Below are positions 11,840 to 20,639 of a DNA stretch of 64,000 bases, one piece after another. The stretch comes from Paragorgia papillata (taxonomy: Eukaryota; Cnidaria; Anthozoa; Scleralcyonacea; Coralliidae). Made by a program: the position numbers and the translations under genes. Every line of letters starts with the position of its first letter. The stretch's first letter is position 1. The stretch is taken from assembly GCA_035771165.1 (NCBI GenBank), contig JAWNZC010000106.1:1807501-1871500 (forward strand), in the 5' to 3' direction. The notes under the pieces were generated by a model. It was not told where the DNA came from, searched no databases, and saw only the letters and a list, made by a program, of their open reading frames with translations.

Positions 11840-12175
11840 AACATAAATAATCACGAACATTTTTTGTTAGGACAAAGTAACTAGCGTTGAGAGAGATGGT
11901 ACGATGGTCTTTGCTTTGATGAAACAAAATTTTGCACAATATAAATCACGCTGAGATTACCATGATGGGATTTCTTCGTGAACAGTTTGGCTATAATCGT
12001 ATCTTTTTCACCCATCATGTCATCAATGACAAATAGATTTCTTATTGGGGGATTAATACTATCCAATATAGATTTGGATAAACATTGCACAAACTGAATC
12101 CCAGGAATAAGAAGTTCCATTTTAGCAAACGTGTCTTGGTAATATTTTCTGGGACAGGGTCGATCATGATTTGGG
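11840..12175 (-). pseudogene. FtsK/HerA (A32-like) packaging ATPase fragment of a Polinton/adinto-like integrated virus
   Basis: The minus-strand frame carries a Walker-B-like LFVIDDMM and the family signature LFTKKSHHGNLSVIYIVQN, typical of the C-terminal half of double-stranded-DNA packaging ATPases of Polintons (Mavericks) and relatives. The Walker-A half is absent: the frame runs into the palindromic array at 12182. A single frameshift near 11925 separates the RTISLN-type continuation, so the copy is dead. It would belong to the virion morphogenesis module of such an element. No polymerase, integrase or capsid gene was found nearby, so only a remnant is present. Confidence 0.6.
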
Positions 12176-12181
12176 ATAAAT

Positions 12182-12545
12182 GAGTAACTCATGAGTAACT
12201 CGTGAGTAACTCATGAGTAACTCGTGAGTAAATCGTGAGTAACTCGTGAGTAAATGAGTAACTCCTGAGTAAATGAGTAACTCCTGAGTAAATGAGTAAC
12301 TCATGAGTAACTCGTGAGTAAATGAGTAACTCGTGAGTAAATGAGTAACTCGTGAGTAAATGAATAACTCGTGAGTAAATGAGTAACTCATTTACTAATG
12401 AGTTACTCATTTACTCATGAGTAACTTATGAGTTACTCATTTACTCATGAGTTACTCATTTACTCATGAGTAACTCATGAGTAACTCATGAGTTACTCAT
12501 TTACTCACGAGTTACTCATGAGTTACTCATTTACTCAGGAGTTCT
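12182..12545. repeat. Array of GAGTAACTCATGAGTTACTC-type units forming a large hairpin
   Basis: From 12182 to about 12390 the strand repeats GAGTAACTCGTGAGTAAAT. From about 12400 to 12540 it repeats the complement (GAGTTACTCATTTACTC), so the array can fold on itself. It directly replaces the N-terminal half of the ATPase remnant. Confidence 0.92.
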
Positions 12546-12665
12546 CTTGTTTTATTATTTATTTCAGTTCCGTACCACGAATTGCTGCAGCCTGAGACGA
12601 AACATTTAACTCGTCCAGGCATTACAGCCGTGTGGCGACCATGGTCTAAAAAAACAACCCAAAAC

Positions 12666-12945
12666 CCTTTTATATTACGCGCTAGTGTTTTATTATTCCC
12701 GAATTAAGATAAAGCGATGGTACATGATAACATATGATCAAATTATATGATCTTAGTCGCAACAGAGTAGATACAGTTCAGGTTTAAAGACCGTGCTTTA
12801 AAATAAACAAATCATTCTCACCTAAAGTCGTCGACGACGGCACTTCGCACCTTCAATACCAGTTTTCTTTTTAAATTTCGAAAGTTAGCAGCTACAATTT
12901 CTACAGGACCAAGGTGGCTTCACTCTTTTACGAGCCAAGCCAAAA
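12666..12945 (-). repeat. Right arm of the long inverted repeat (partner 2638-2911)
   Basis: Reverse complement of 2638-2911 with scattered substitutions; similarity stops near GTAATATAAAAG on the inner side and near CTTTTACGAGCC on the outer side. Confidence 0.8.
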
Positions 12946-13767
12946 TCTTGTTCAGCTCTAGATCGATTGAATACAAGGTTGTTACAAGTATATAATTCCA
13001 TCAATTTTGTCAAAAATAGCCCTTAACGCAGTAGATATATGCACGCCTGGGCGTGACTATATTTTGATATACTGATATTAATAAAACAAAAAAAATAGTT
13101 ATCGTCACCGAACTTGTTTAGAAAATATTATACAGCTGCCAGTAAACCATGGTGTTTTCCCAATATGTAACTATTTTGGCTAACTTTCGATTTTCTCTTG
13201 TTATCTTGAAAAATCCTTCATAAAAGCACTTAGTTTATACTGAGTGGGAAAATATTCGATATTTTTGATCCACTTATATATCAACTAATTGTTGGTATGC
13301 CAACAGCCGATGGAAGAAAATCTAACAAACATTTTCGCAATATAAGAATCTCTACATTTCTTCTTGTTACATGCTTTTTGAAGCCGCAAAAACGCCAAAC
13401 GTACGATATTTCAGATTTTCGAAATACTTTTTTCAATATTTCATATATGCTGTACAGCTGGTGGGGGAAATCAATAATTAAAAAAATACGTGGGGATCAC
13501 CGAGTGTCTTCGTGAGCTACGCAAGGTTACAGCTTCAACATGGAGCATTTTTCGATTGCATCTTCTTGTCAAAGTTGTTAGCTAGTAGCTTATTTAGCCT
13601 CTGTAGTGACAATTTTTGTGTTTTTGTCACTGACACTTGGTTACATCTTGAATTAGAATTGCAGAATTATGCGAAGAAAATGCTGCGCAATGCAAGATTT
13701 GGGAAACACTTTAATACAGACACCCGATTAATGTGGACAGTTTTCTTTGTGCCGATGAAAAGCTGTT
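12946..13767. other. Non-coding stretch
   Basis: Small frames (72 and 93 codons, at 13297 and 13512) show no recognisable protein content. No other structure seen. Confidence 0.5.
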
Positions 13768-14313
13768 TAAAGGGTATTGGCAATAAAAATTAAGTTTGTC
13801 TCTTTTGACAGAACTCGTCAAGTGGTATAAGAAGACCTTTTACAATTTTCCGTATCTGTTTTGGTTTTGGAAATATTTCGACCAAAGACAGCGTGCTGTA
13901 CGCCATCTTGGAATTATTTTCGATATGCATGTGACATCATAAGCAGGGAAAAGTGAAATTTTTATCTTGCCAACCTTATGACATTAAGAGATAGAAACTC
14001 GATTTTGCGCTATTTCCATTTTAAATTGACCCACAACATTTAAAAAGCCTTCGGTGGAAATTTGAATGGTCACCCACGGAATAGGTTCATCAGGTTTACC
14101 CTGCTTGTGACGTCACCAATTTCCTAGTTAATTAGACCCGATGTTACAACAAGATGGCGGACAGCATGCTTTTGAAGACAGCATGTCTTTGGTCGAAATA
14201 TTTCAAAACACAAGAAAGATAGAGAAAAATTGTAAAAGGTCTTCTTATACCATTTGACGAGTTCTTTCAAATGAGACAAATTAATTTTTATTGCCAATAT
14301 CCTTTAATGCGAA
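13768..14313. mobile_element. Fold-back element with about 150-bp inverted arms
   Basis: The left arm (13768-13920) starts TTAAAGGGTATTGGCAATAA. The right arm (about 14150-14313) is its diverged complement, ending CCAATATCCTTTAATG. Arms share AGAAGACCTTTTACAATTTT and GAAATATTTCGACCAAAGAC. No ORF inside, consistent with a non-autonomous DNA element. Confidence 0.8.
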
Positions 14314-14429
14314 TATACCGGTTAATATGGACAACGACATTTTTCTGTGACGCGAGTGACACGCTCTCACACGCTCACGCTTTACGGACACGGGTTATCT
14401 ATGCACTATATATTTTCGTTGTTCACGAT

Positions 14430-14795
14430 TATGGTTTATAAAGGACTGGGAGCTAATTATCCTTACTTGCAGCCAGTGGCTGAATTGCGAAGGATGCAGA
14501 TCAACGTGACCGTGTCAAAGGCGCTCCAAGCAGCCGCCATACGATACAGTTCAGACCACGGATCACAGCTAAGATGTAGGTCAGTTGATTTTACGGCGGG
14601 TGGAAAACCGGAGTACTCGGCGAAGAACCCTCGAAACGCAGGAGAGATCAACTACAACTCTACTCACATGAGTGCCAAGCTCGACAATGGGGTCATTCCC
14701 AAGCGGTCACCCATCCAAGTAGTAACCCCGTCTAACCGGGCTTAACTTTTGGTGAGAAGCAGCGCGCTTACAGCACACGCCACCCGTGCTTCCCT
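14430..14795 (-). mobile_element. 5S-rRNA-derived SINE
   Basis: Read on the minus strand, a 5S-like promoter block (AAGTTAAGCCCGG then GGATGGGTGACCGC and GGGAATGACC) follows a short lead-in. It resembles the internal A-box/IE/C-box control region of 5S rRNA genes. A unique body and a tail (AATTCAGCCACTGGCTGC) follow. Body and tail align with 31931-32700 after removing an insertion there. A reading frame on the plus strand (14347-14745) merely crosses the SINE. Confidence 0.85.
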
Positions 14796-15458
14796 ACGTT
14801 CGCGCATACATGCGCACTGCAGACACTATGCGACACCGTACGCTTTTAAGTCCAAAAGCTGTTAACACAGCGGGTCAACACGGTTAAACTGTTAGCAGCT
14901 AGCATAAGCTTTTTTAACGTTAAATGTTAGCAGCTCGGCATCTTTAGCTTGTAGCATAGGTGATGCATGACTGTTTACATCTTGGCAGTTATACTATTCT
15001 ATGACATGTTATTAACACAGTTGGTCAACATGGTTGAATGCATGTCAGCAGCGTAAAGCATAAACATGCAATGACGTCAGACATTTTGGCTGTGAACTAT
15101 TTAATTGATTCTCTGTGAATAAGACGATTATTGTACGCGAATTAATTATTGTGTAAAATCACTGAGATGCAAAACTCAACCAAAGGCATGCAGTAGTCAC
15201 ATGCATGTATACCATGCTTATTTCAGACTTTCAGTTTGACTTAAGTTATTGTTAAGACATTAAATAAACATTGTTACTTTTAAATTGTATCTTTTAGGCT
15301 TTGTATCGATAAAACATATGTCCGTGACGTTTATTCTGAGAGCTGGGTTAATACGGACACCCTGATAATACGGACCCTCTGCGTGTCCTCTTGGTGCCCG
15401 TATTAACCGGGTTATATACTGTACGTATACAAAAATAACAACCGTGTTGCAATTATAG
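14796..15458. other. Non-coding, with an imperfect duplication
   Basis: A block around 14868-14925 (AACACAGCGGGTCAACACGG) recurs diverged at 15008-15065. No gene recognised up to the exon at 15459. Confidence 0.5.
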
Positions 15459-15542
15459 GCTTTGGGATACGTCAAATAGAAGTGGCACAAGAAATACGTA
15501 ACGAAGAAAATTCTTATTACGCTGTTCAAGACCATCATTCAG
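15459..15542 (+). CDS. 84-bp phase 1-1 coding exon of a host gene (repeat unit 2)
   Basis: The AG acceptor ends at 15458 and the donor GT starts at 15543. Two leading bases, 27 codons (FGIRQIEVAQE ... YYAVQDHHS) and one trailing base give a frame-neutral exon. Relative to 286-366 it has one extra codon and many substitutions, yet conserves the GIRQ-E-AQE core and the frame. That implies duplication followed by protein-level constraint. The preceding intron end (AACCGTGTTGC..TTATAG) is also shared. Both units could be spliced in series or used alternatively, and both join in phase to 32786. The function of the host protein is unknown. Confidence 0.62.
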
Positions 15543-15562
15543 GTATGTCTTTAAACCTCCGA

Positions 15563-16040
15563 ATATAGTTAACAATTATTCACTGAAATAGAGGTGAATA
15601 GTACTGGATATTCACCAAGGTAAATGTCTATACTATTCACCAACACTGAATAATTGTTTTGCATATATCTACCTCTAAAATGAAATAACAATATTATAAC
15701 AGTCTTTTATTTTTCGGTATTTTCATGCAAGACAGCACTAGTAGTAACTTGGCGTACTCGCTATTTGTCGACAAAACTGTTTTTACGACTTTTGGAAATA
15801 TTAATGGCTAGAAAATTTAAAGAAACATACCTGTGGACACTTTTCTACTTAATTTTGTTGACTTTTCTCGTTATTCTACTTCATCGACCATGTTTATCAA
15901 CAAAATCTCCTGCTTCTGTAAACAAAGAAAAGCTGATTTTTGTTTTGCCCGCAAGTGATATAGAGCAGGATATTCCGAGATTCAGGAGCCAATTACATTG
16001 CGTAAAAAGCATTATTCACCTGCGAGGCATATGCTAATAC
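15563..16040 (-). mobile_element. Palindromic MITE, AATTATTCACC family, copy a
   Basis: The plus-strand left end carries the tail palindrome word CAATTATTCAC. The right end carries the head (TATTCACCTGCGAGG). On the minus strand the head leads into a first-exon-like segment (FTEAGDFVDK) and a GTATG donor near 15828, as in copies b (23652) and c (29474). The TGATTGG box of the other copies is degenerate here. Related to the KRT-type elements by layout. Confidence 0.8.
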
Positions 16041-16194
16041 TGTTTATCCAAGAGGTGGTGCATGGTGCTCACCTGGCGCAATTTCTTATGCACTTTACAT
16101 GAAATAAACTGACAAGTACTTGTGATACACGCACGGTTTGCCTTGTTCCCAAGTATAAATATCGTAAACAACTTTGGCCATGGTTTACCATCTG

Positions 16195-16265
16195 AGTTCC
16201 AGTGCCTCAATGGTTAGAGCGTCCCGCTGGCATTCGGAAGGAGTTCAGAGTTTTTTTCTGAGTTT
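16195..16265 (+). other. tRNA-like fragment (possible SINE head or tRNA pseudogene)
   Basis: A stretch with CTCAATGGTTAGAGCGTCC resembles a tRNA D-arm/A-box region, followed by GGAGTTCAGAG in the place of a B box (GTTCRA). The clover-leaf is not complete, so a functional tRNA is unlikely. Confidence 0.3.
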
Positions 16266-16750
16266 AAGTTACGACAGCTAGTACAGCAAAAACAAAGGAA
16301 ACTTTACCAACTTATAGTTTTTATTTTGCGTTTGCAATCACTTTATTGTTTGTCAGTTAAGATACTTCTGCATAGGTTTTTGCTAGTCAGTTAGCGAACT
16401 ACAATAAACTTTCTTAGACAATGGTTTTGCGAGTTTCCTTGGTAACCTTGAACGTTTGACCAAGTATTTTAATCATGGAAATGTTTGTATTTTTCAATTT
16501 TTAATGAAAAGTGAAACCACGAGAGCTTATCAAAGCTATAGGATACCAAATAAAATTACGGAAATTGAAATTGAAAGAAAATAATTTGGTCGGACACGCA
16601 AAAATAAATTACAAATACGTAAAACAACAGAGAATGAAGTGAAACCAGCTATATGTCAGTCCAACCAGTTACGTTATTAACTGCCTGGGCTAACATACAA
16701 AAAACTGCATTAACTTATTATTAATTAACTGCATTAGGCTTATTTTTTTA
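16266..16750. other. Non-coding stretch
   Basis: No gene or clear repeat recognised. Confidence 0.5.
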
Positions 16751-16759
16751 TCCGGCTAG

Positions 16760-17105
16760 GGATGAGGTTTTGAGCATATAGTATCAAGAGAATTCCTTAT
16801 TTTAGGTCCTTGAAATTTAATATTGTAAATGCCATAGTTCTTAGTTTTGAAAGCGTATATAACAATTTTGGGGGATAATCTTGTATTGTACTGATGTACT
16901 TGATTATGAAACTTAAACATAAATGTTGCAGTGGTAAGTTTAACTAGTTCTTGAAATTTAATCAATTTTAGAGACTTAAATGAATGACTACTGTGTTCGG
17001 TATAAGAGGAAAAAGTAATGATACGTACAGTGCGTTTTTGTAACAAAAAAAGGGATTAATAATTGATTGATAAGTATGGCCCCAAGCAATCAAAGAATAT
17101 GTGAG
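16760..17105 (-). pseudogene. 3' fragment of a CR1/jockey-type reverse transcriptase ORF
   Basis: Minus-strand peptides YSLIAWGHTYQS and, after a frameshift, LQKRTVRIITFSSY ... KYFQEL-type text, ending FQGPKIRNSLD, match the C-terminal thumb region common to CR1/jockey-group retrotransposons. The 5' side stops exactly at the pentanucleotide array at 17106, so everything upstream of this region is missing. Confidence 0.75.
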
Positions 17106-17302
17106 GAATATATAGTATAGTATAGTATAGTATAGTGTAGTGTAGTGTAGTGTAGTGTAGTGTAGTGTAGTGTAGTGTAGTGTAGTGTAGTGTAGTGTAG
17201 TGTAGTGTAGTGTAGTGTAGTGTAGTGTAGTGTAGTGTAGTGTAGTGTAGTGTAGTGTAGTGTAGTGTAGTGTAGTGTAGTGTAGTGTAGTGTAGTGTAG
17301 TG
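17106..17302. repeat. (TATAG/TGTAG)n pentanucleotide array, upstream of the retrotransposon
   Basis: A few TATAG units turn into about 37 TGTAG units that end at 17302. It is continuous in phase with the array at 20422 if the intervening element is removed. Confidence 0.98.
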
Positions 17303-20300
17303 ATTCTTCTTCTCCTAACATGCATGATGATGATTTCACACAATCTCAAAATTCACCATCGTCCATTCCTTCAGAATCACGCTTGAAGAGAATTGCTTTT
17401 CGTGAAAAATGGACAACTGCCTTCTCCGGGGACATTCCGTGGTCGGACTTTTGCACCCTCTGCGATGAATTTGCCGTTGAATCTCGATCTCTCGCTTTAG
17501 AAATCGCTGCAGAATCTTCATCTTCTTTTCGTCGCCCAAAACCTCTTCCTCGTCGTGATCGTCCATCTGGCCGCCGTCCTGCTTTCCGTCATCGACCGCT
17601 TTTATCTAATCCCGCCGTAGTACAACGCATTCAAACGTTATATCGTCACTCTAAGAAAAGAGCTGCTCGGAAAATCCTCTCTCCTAACAGTCCTTTCTTC
17701 ACTGGATCAACAGATAAAGCAGAATCATTCTTTAGAAATACATTTTCCTTTCGTCATTGTGACACTACATCCCTTCAAGACAAATTAAAAGACCTCGTTA
17801 CACCTGCTCCGAGCGACGACTTCCTCTTTTCACCTCCTTCCTCTGATGAAATCCGTCGAAAACTCTTCTCTGCCGCCAATACCTCTCCTGGGCCTGATCG
17901 CGTCGAATATCGTCACTTGAAAAGCATTGACCCATCGTGCTCTATCCTTTCTCTCCTTTTCCAACACTGTTTCAAGCAACGTGATGTTCCTCCAGCCTGG
18001 AAGTCTGCGACTACGGTGCTCATCTATAAGAAAGGTAGCACAGATTATCCTTCTAACTTTAGACCCATCGCCTTAATGTCGTGTCTCTACAAGTTAGTTA
18101 TGGGAGTTATCGCCAAACGACTAACATCATGGGTCATTGATCACGATCTTTTATCCAAAGAACAGAAGAGTGCTCGTCCCAGTGAAGGTTGTTATGAACA
18201 TACCTTTCTCCTCCAGTCCGTCGTAGGTGATGCCCGACGTAATCGGAAAAATGTTTTTGTCGCTTGGCTTGATCTTCGCAATGCTTTTGGAAGTATCCCT
18301 CATTCTTCTATTACCACTACCCTTTCCCATATTGGAGTACCACAACCACTAATTGAAATGATCACCAATTCTTATTCTGGAGCCACCACCAAAATACGTA
18401 CCCCCACCAGTTTGACCTCTGATATACCAGTTTTATCAGGTGTCAAGCAAGGTTGTCCGTTAAGCCCAATCATTTTCAATTTAACCATCGACATAATTTT
18501 ACGAGGGATTAAACAAAAAGCTTCAGACATTGGTCCTGCTAAACTTCATGGTATACCTGTCTCTGTCTTTGCTTATGCTGATGATCTTGTCATAATCTCC
18601 AGAAATAAAGACCGACTCCAGAAACTCTTAGATGCTGCTTCTTCGACTGCGACAACCCTTGGTTTATCCTTCAGACCTGATAAATGCGCCTCTATCAGCC
18701 TCACCTGTTCCAGATCTAATCATTCTGAATCTTCTTTTGAACTTAATGAATTCATCGTCCAGAATAATTCCATTCCTCCACTTGATCGTGAACATCCTTA
18801 CAAATACCTTGGTGTTCCTATTGGCTTAATCCATGACCCAGATAACATTTCTGACTTGGTTCAAAACCTTTCACGTGATTTGGACAACATTGAGAAATCC
18901 CTTTTAGCTCATTGGCAGAAATTAGACATGATCCGTACCTTTCTTCAACCTTCCTTAACATTCGCCCTTCGTGCTGGTTACCCTAAAAAAGAACATCTTC
19001 GTGAATATCGTTCAACTCTCGTTTCCACCATTCGTAGAATATGTTCTCTACCATCTCGAGCTTCTGCTTCCTACATCTTCGCTCATAAACGCGCTGGTGG
19101 TCTTGGCCTCCTTGATCCAATCCTTGAAGCTGACGTTCAAGCAATAATTCATTCGGTTAAGATTCTATCTTCCTCCGACCCGACTGTAATTCACATTGCT
19201 AATGCTGAATTAAACGAAACCGTCCGACATGCCTCCCGATCTAATCCTACTTCTGCTCTGAAATCCAACTATCTGTCCAGCCTTCCTGATGATCGTTTAA
19301 ACAACATACATTACCGCATCCAATCGTTGTGGACCCGAGTCCGCAAATCCACTCGTAACCTTGGTATTGAAATTAAATTCAATGACAATGGTCTTCCTGT
19401 CCTTTCATCGCAAAACTCCGGTACTGTTCTTGCTAAAGAAGCCAGTCGTTTCCTGCATTTTCATGTCCAAGATCGATTCGCTTCTACTCTATTTGCTCTT
19501 CCTGATCAAGGAAAAGTTGCTCGTGCGCTTACTACCGACACCTTCGCCAATGGATCTACTTGGCAATACAATGGCCTCAACATCCGTTTTAGAGACTGGC
19601 GTTTTATCCATCGTGCTCGACTCAATTGTCTTCCACTTAATAATGTCAAGAGTCGGTGGTCTAATGCCAGCCCAAAATGTCGCCGTTGTACTTCAGATGA
19701 GACCCTTCCTCATGTCTTGTGTCACTGCCTTCCTAACATGCCTAGTATTCTTCGCAGACACAACACCATAGTGGACCGTATCACCAACGCCGTTCAACAT
19801 GGTACCATTACTACTGACAAACAAGTTCGTGCTGCCAACTCTCGTTTACGTCCTGACATCATTGTTGAGGAGGGCAATAAAGTTCTGATTGTTGATGTTT
19901 GTTGCCCCTTTGACAATAACGCTGAAGCCCTTCGTGATGCTGAACATCGTAAAATCACTAAATACGAAGGGCTGAAGCAATTTTTCATTGGGCAAGGAAA
20001 GCAATGCGATGTCTTTGGTTTTGTGGTTGGTGCTCTTGGCTCTTGGCATCCGGCAAATGAAAATGTCTTACGGCACCTTGGAATGTCGAAAAGATATCGT
20101 TCCTTGTTCAGGAAACTTTGTTGCACGGACGCAATTCAAGGCTCAACAAACATTTACCGTGAACACCTTGGCTTAACTGAGGACAACTTGGAAGTAGAAG
20201 TTGATCCTGAATAAACTGTTTATATTGACTTTCATTAATTTCGTTATATTAGAAACTTTAATTTTATTTTCAACTTCTCTAAACCTATTAATTTATTGTA

Positions 20301-20421
20301 TAAAGTACTTCATGTATATATAATTATCTATATTGTATGACCATTAATGGCACTTATTGTTATCTCGAAGGACTTAATCAAGACCCATCACCTGTAAATT
20401 TTAAATTGTAATAAAAATCAA
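17303..20421 (+). mobile_element. R2-like (restriction-like-endonuclease) non-LTR retrotransposon inserted in a TGTAG microsatellite
   Basis: A 3,119-bp element lies inside a pentanucleotide array. Removing it rejoins the two array halves exactly in phase. It has 17 bases before the ATG, one long ORF, about 200 bases of 3' UTR with AATAAA (20410-20415), and no poly(A) tail, as usual for R2-type target-primed integration. The 5' edge leaves no room for an HDV-like ribozyme or upstream zinc fingers, so the copy is either 5'-truncated or naturally short. Array specificity would parallel Dong/R4-type microsatellite specialists; that specificity is inference from one copy. Confidence 0.9.
17320..20214 (+). 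CDS. R2-like reverse transcriptase / PD-(D/E)XK endonuclease polyprotein, 964 aa
   Basis: The intact frame carries an ordered set of motifs. RT palm A is WLDLRNAFGSIPH (about residue 315), palm B is GVKQGCPLSP, and the catalytic FAYADD is at residues 417-422. A CCHC knuckle C-x2-C-x7-H-x4-C lies at C787, C790, H798, C803. The restriction-like endonuclease core is RPDI at 844-847 with VDVCCPF, where D859 is the second acidic residue. Together these define site-specific non-LTR elements of the R2/R4/NeSL/Hero group that nick the target and prime reverse transcription there. N-terminal zinc fingers and a Myb domain are not visible; the first 100 residues are Ser/Arg-rich. The start is the first ATG after the array, since every frame of the array contains TAG. 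No frameshift or stop, so it may be recent and active. Confidence 0.93.
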   Translation: MHDDDFTQSQNSPSSIPSESRLKRIAFREKWTTAFSGDIPWSDFCTLCDEFAVESRSLALEIAAESSSSFRRPKPLPRRDRPSGRRPAFRHRPLLSNPAVVQRIQTLYRHSKKRAARKILSPNSPFFTGSTDKAESFFRNTFSFRHCDTTSLQDKLKDLVTPAPSDDFLFSPPSSDEIRRKLFSAANTSPGPDRVEYRHLKSIDPSCSILSLLFQHCFKQRDVPPAWKSATTVLIYKKGSTDYPSNFRPIALMSCLYKLVMGVIAKRLTSWVIDHDLLSKEQKSARPSEGCYEHTFLLQSVVGDARRNRKNVFVAWLDLRNAFGSIPHSSITTTLSHIGVPQPLIEMITNSYSGATTKIRTPTSLTSDIPVLSGVKQGCPLSPIIFNLTIDIILRGIKQKASDIGPAKLHGIPVSVFAYADDLVIISRNKDRLQKLLDAASSTATTLGLSFRPDKCASISLTCSRSNHSESSFELNEFIVQNNSIPPLDREHPYKYLGVPIGLIHDPDNISDLVQNLSRDLDNIEKSLLAHWQKLDMIRTFLQPSLTFALRAGYPKKEHLREYRSTLVSTIRRICSLPSRASASYIFAHKRAGGLGLLDPILEADVQAIIHSVKILSSSDPTVIHIANAELNETVRHASRSNPTSALKSNYLSSLPDDRLNNIHYRIQSLWTRVRKSTRNLGIEIKFNDNGLPVLSSQNSGTVLAKEASRFLHFHVQDRFASTLFALPDQGKVARALTTDTFANGSTWQYNGLNIRFRDWRFIHRARLNCLPLNNVKSRWSNASPKCRRCTSDETLPHVLCHCLPNMPSILRRHNTIVDRITNAVQHGTITTDKQVRAANSRLRPDIIVEEGNKVLIVDVCCPFDNNAEALRDAEHRKITKYEGLKQFFIGQGKQCDVFGFVVGALGSWHPANENVLRHLGMSKRYRSLFRKLCCTDAIQGSTNIYREHLGLTEDNLEVEVDPE

Positions 20422-20638
20422 TAGTGTAGTGTAGTGTAGTGTAGTGTAGTGTAGTGTAGTGTAGTGTAGTGTAGTGTAGTGTAGTGTAGTGTAGTGTAGT
20501 GTAGTGTAGTGTAGTGTAGTGTAGTGTAGTGTAGTGTAGTGTAGTGTAGTGTAGTGTAGTGTAGTGTAGTGTAGTGTAGTGTAGTGTAGTGTAGTGTAGT
20601 GTAGTGTAGTGTAGTGTAGTATAGTATTAGTATAGTAT
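20422..20638. repeat. (TGTAG/TATAG)n array downstream of the retrotransposon
   Basis: About 40 TGTAG units followed by a few TATAG units. It is the second half of the target array. Confidence 0.98.
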
Positions 20639-20639
20639 A

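Noticed and set aside
14347..14745. 132-codon plus-strand frame
   Set aside because: Lies across the minus-strand 5S SINE and has no recognisable protein content.
16195..16265. Functional tRNA gene
   Set aside because: Only an A-box-like segment is convincing; acceptor and anticodon arms do not fold properly.
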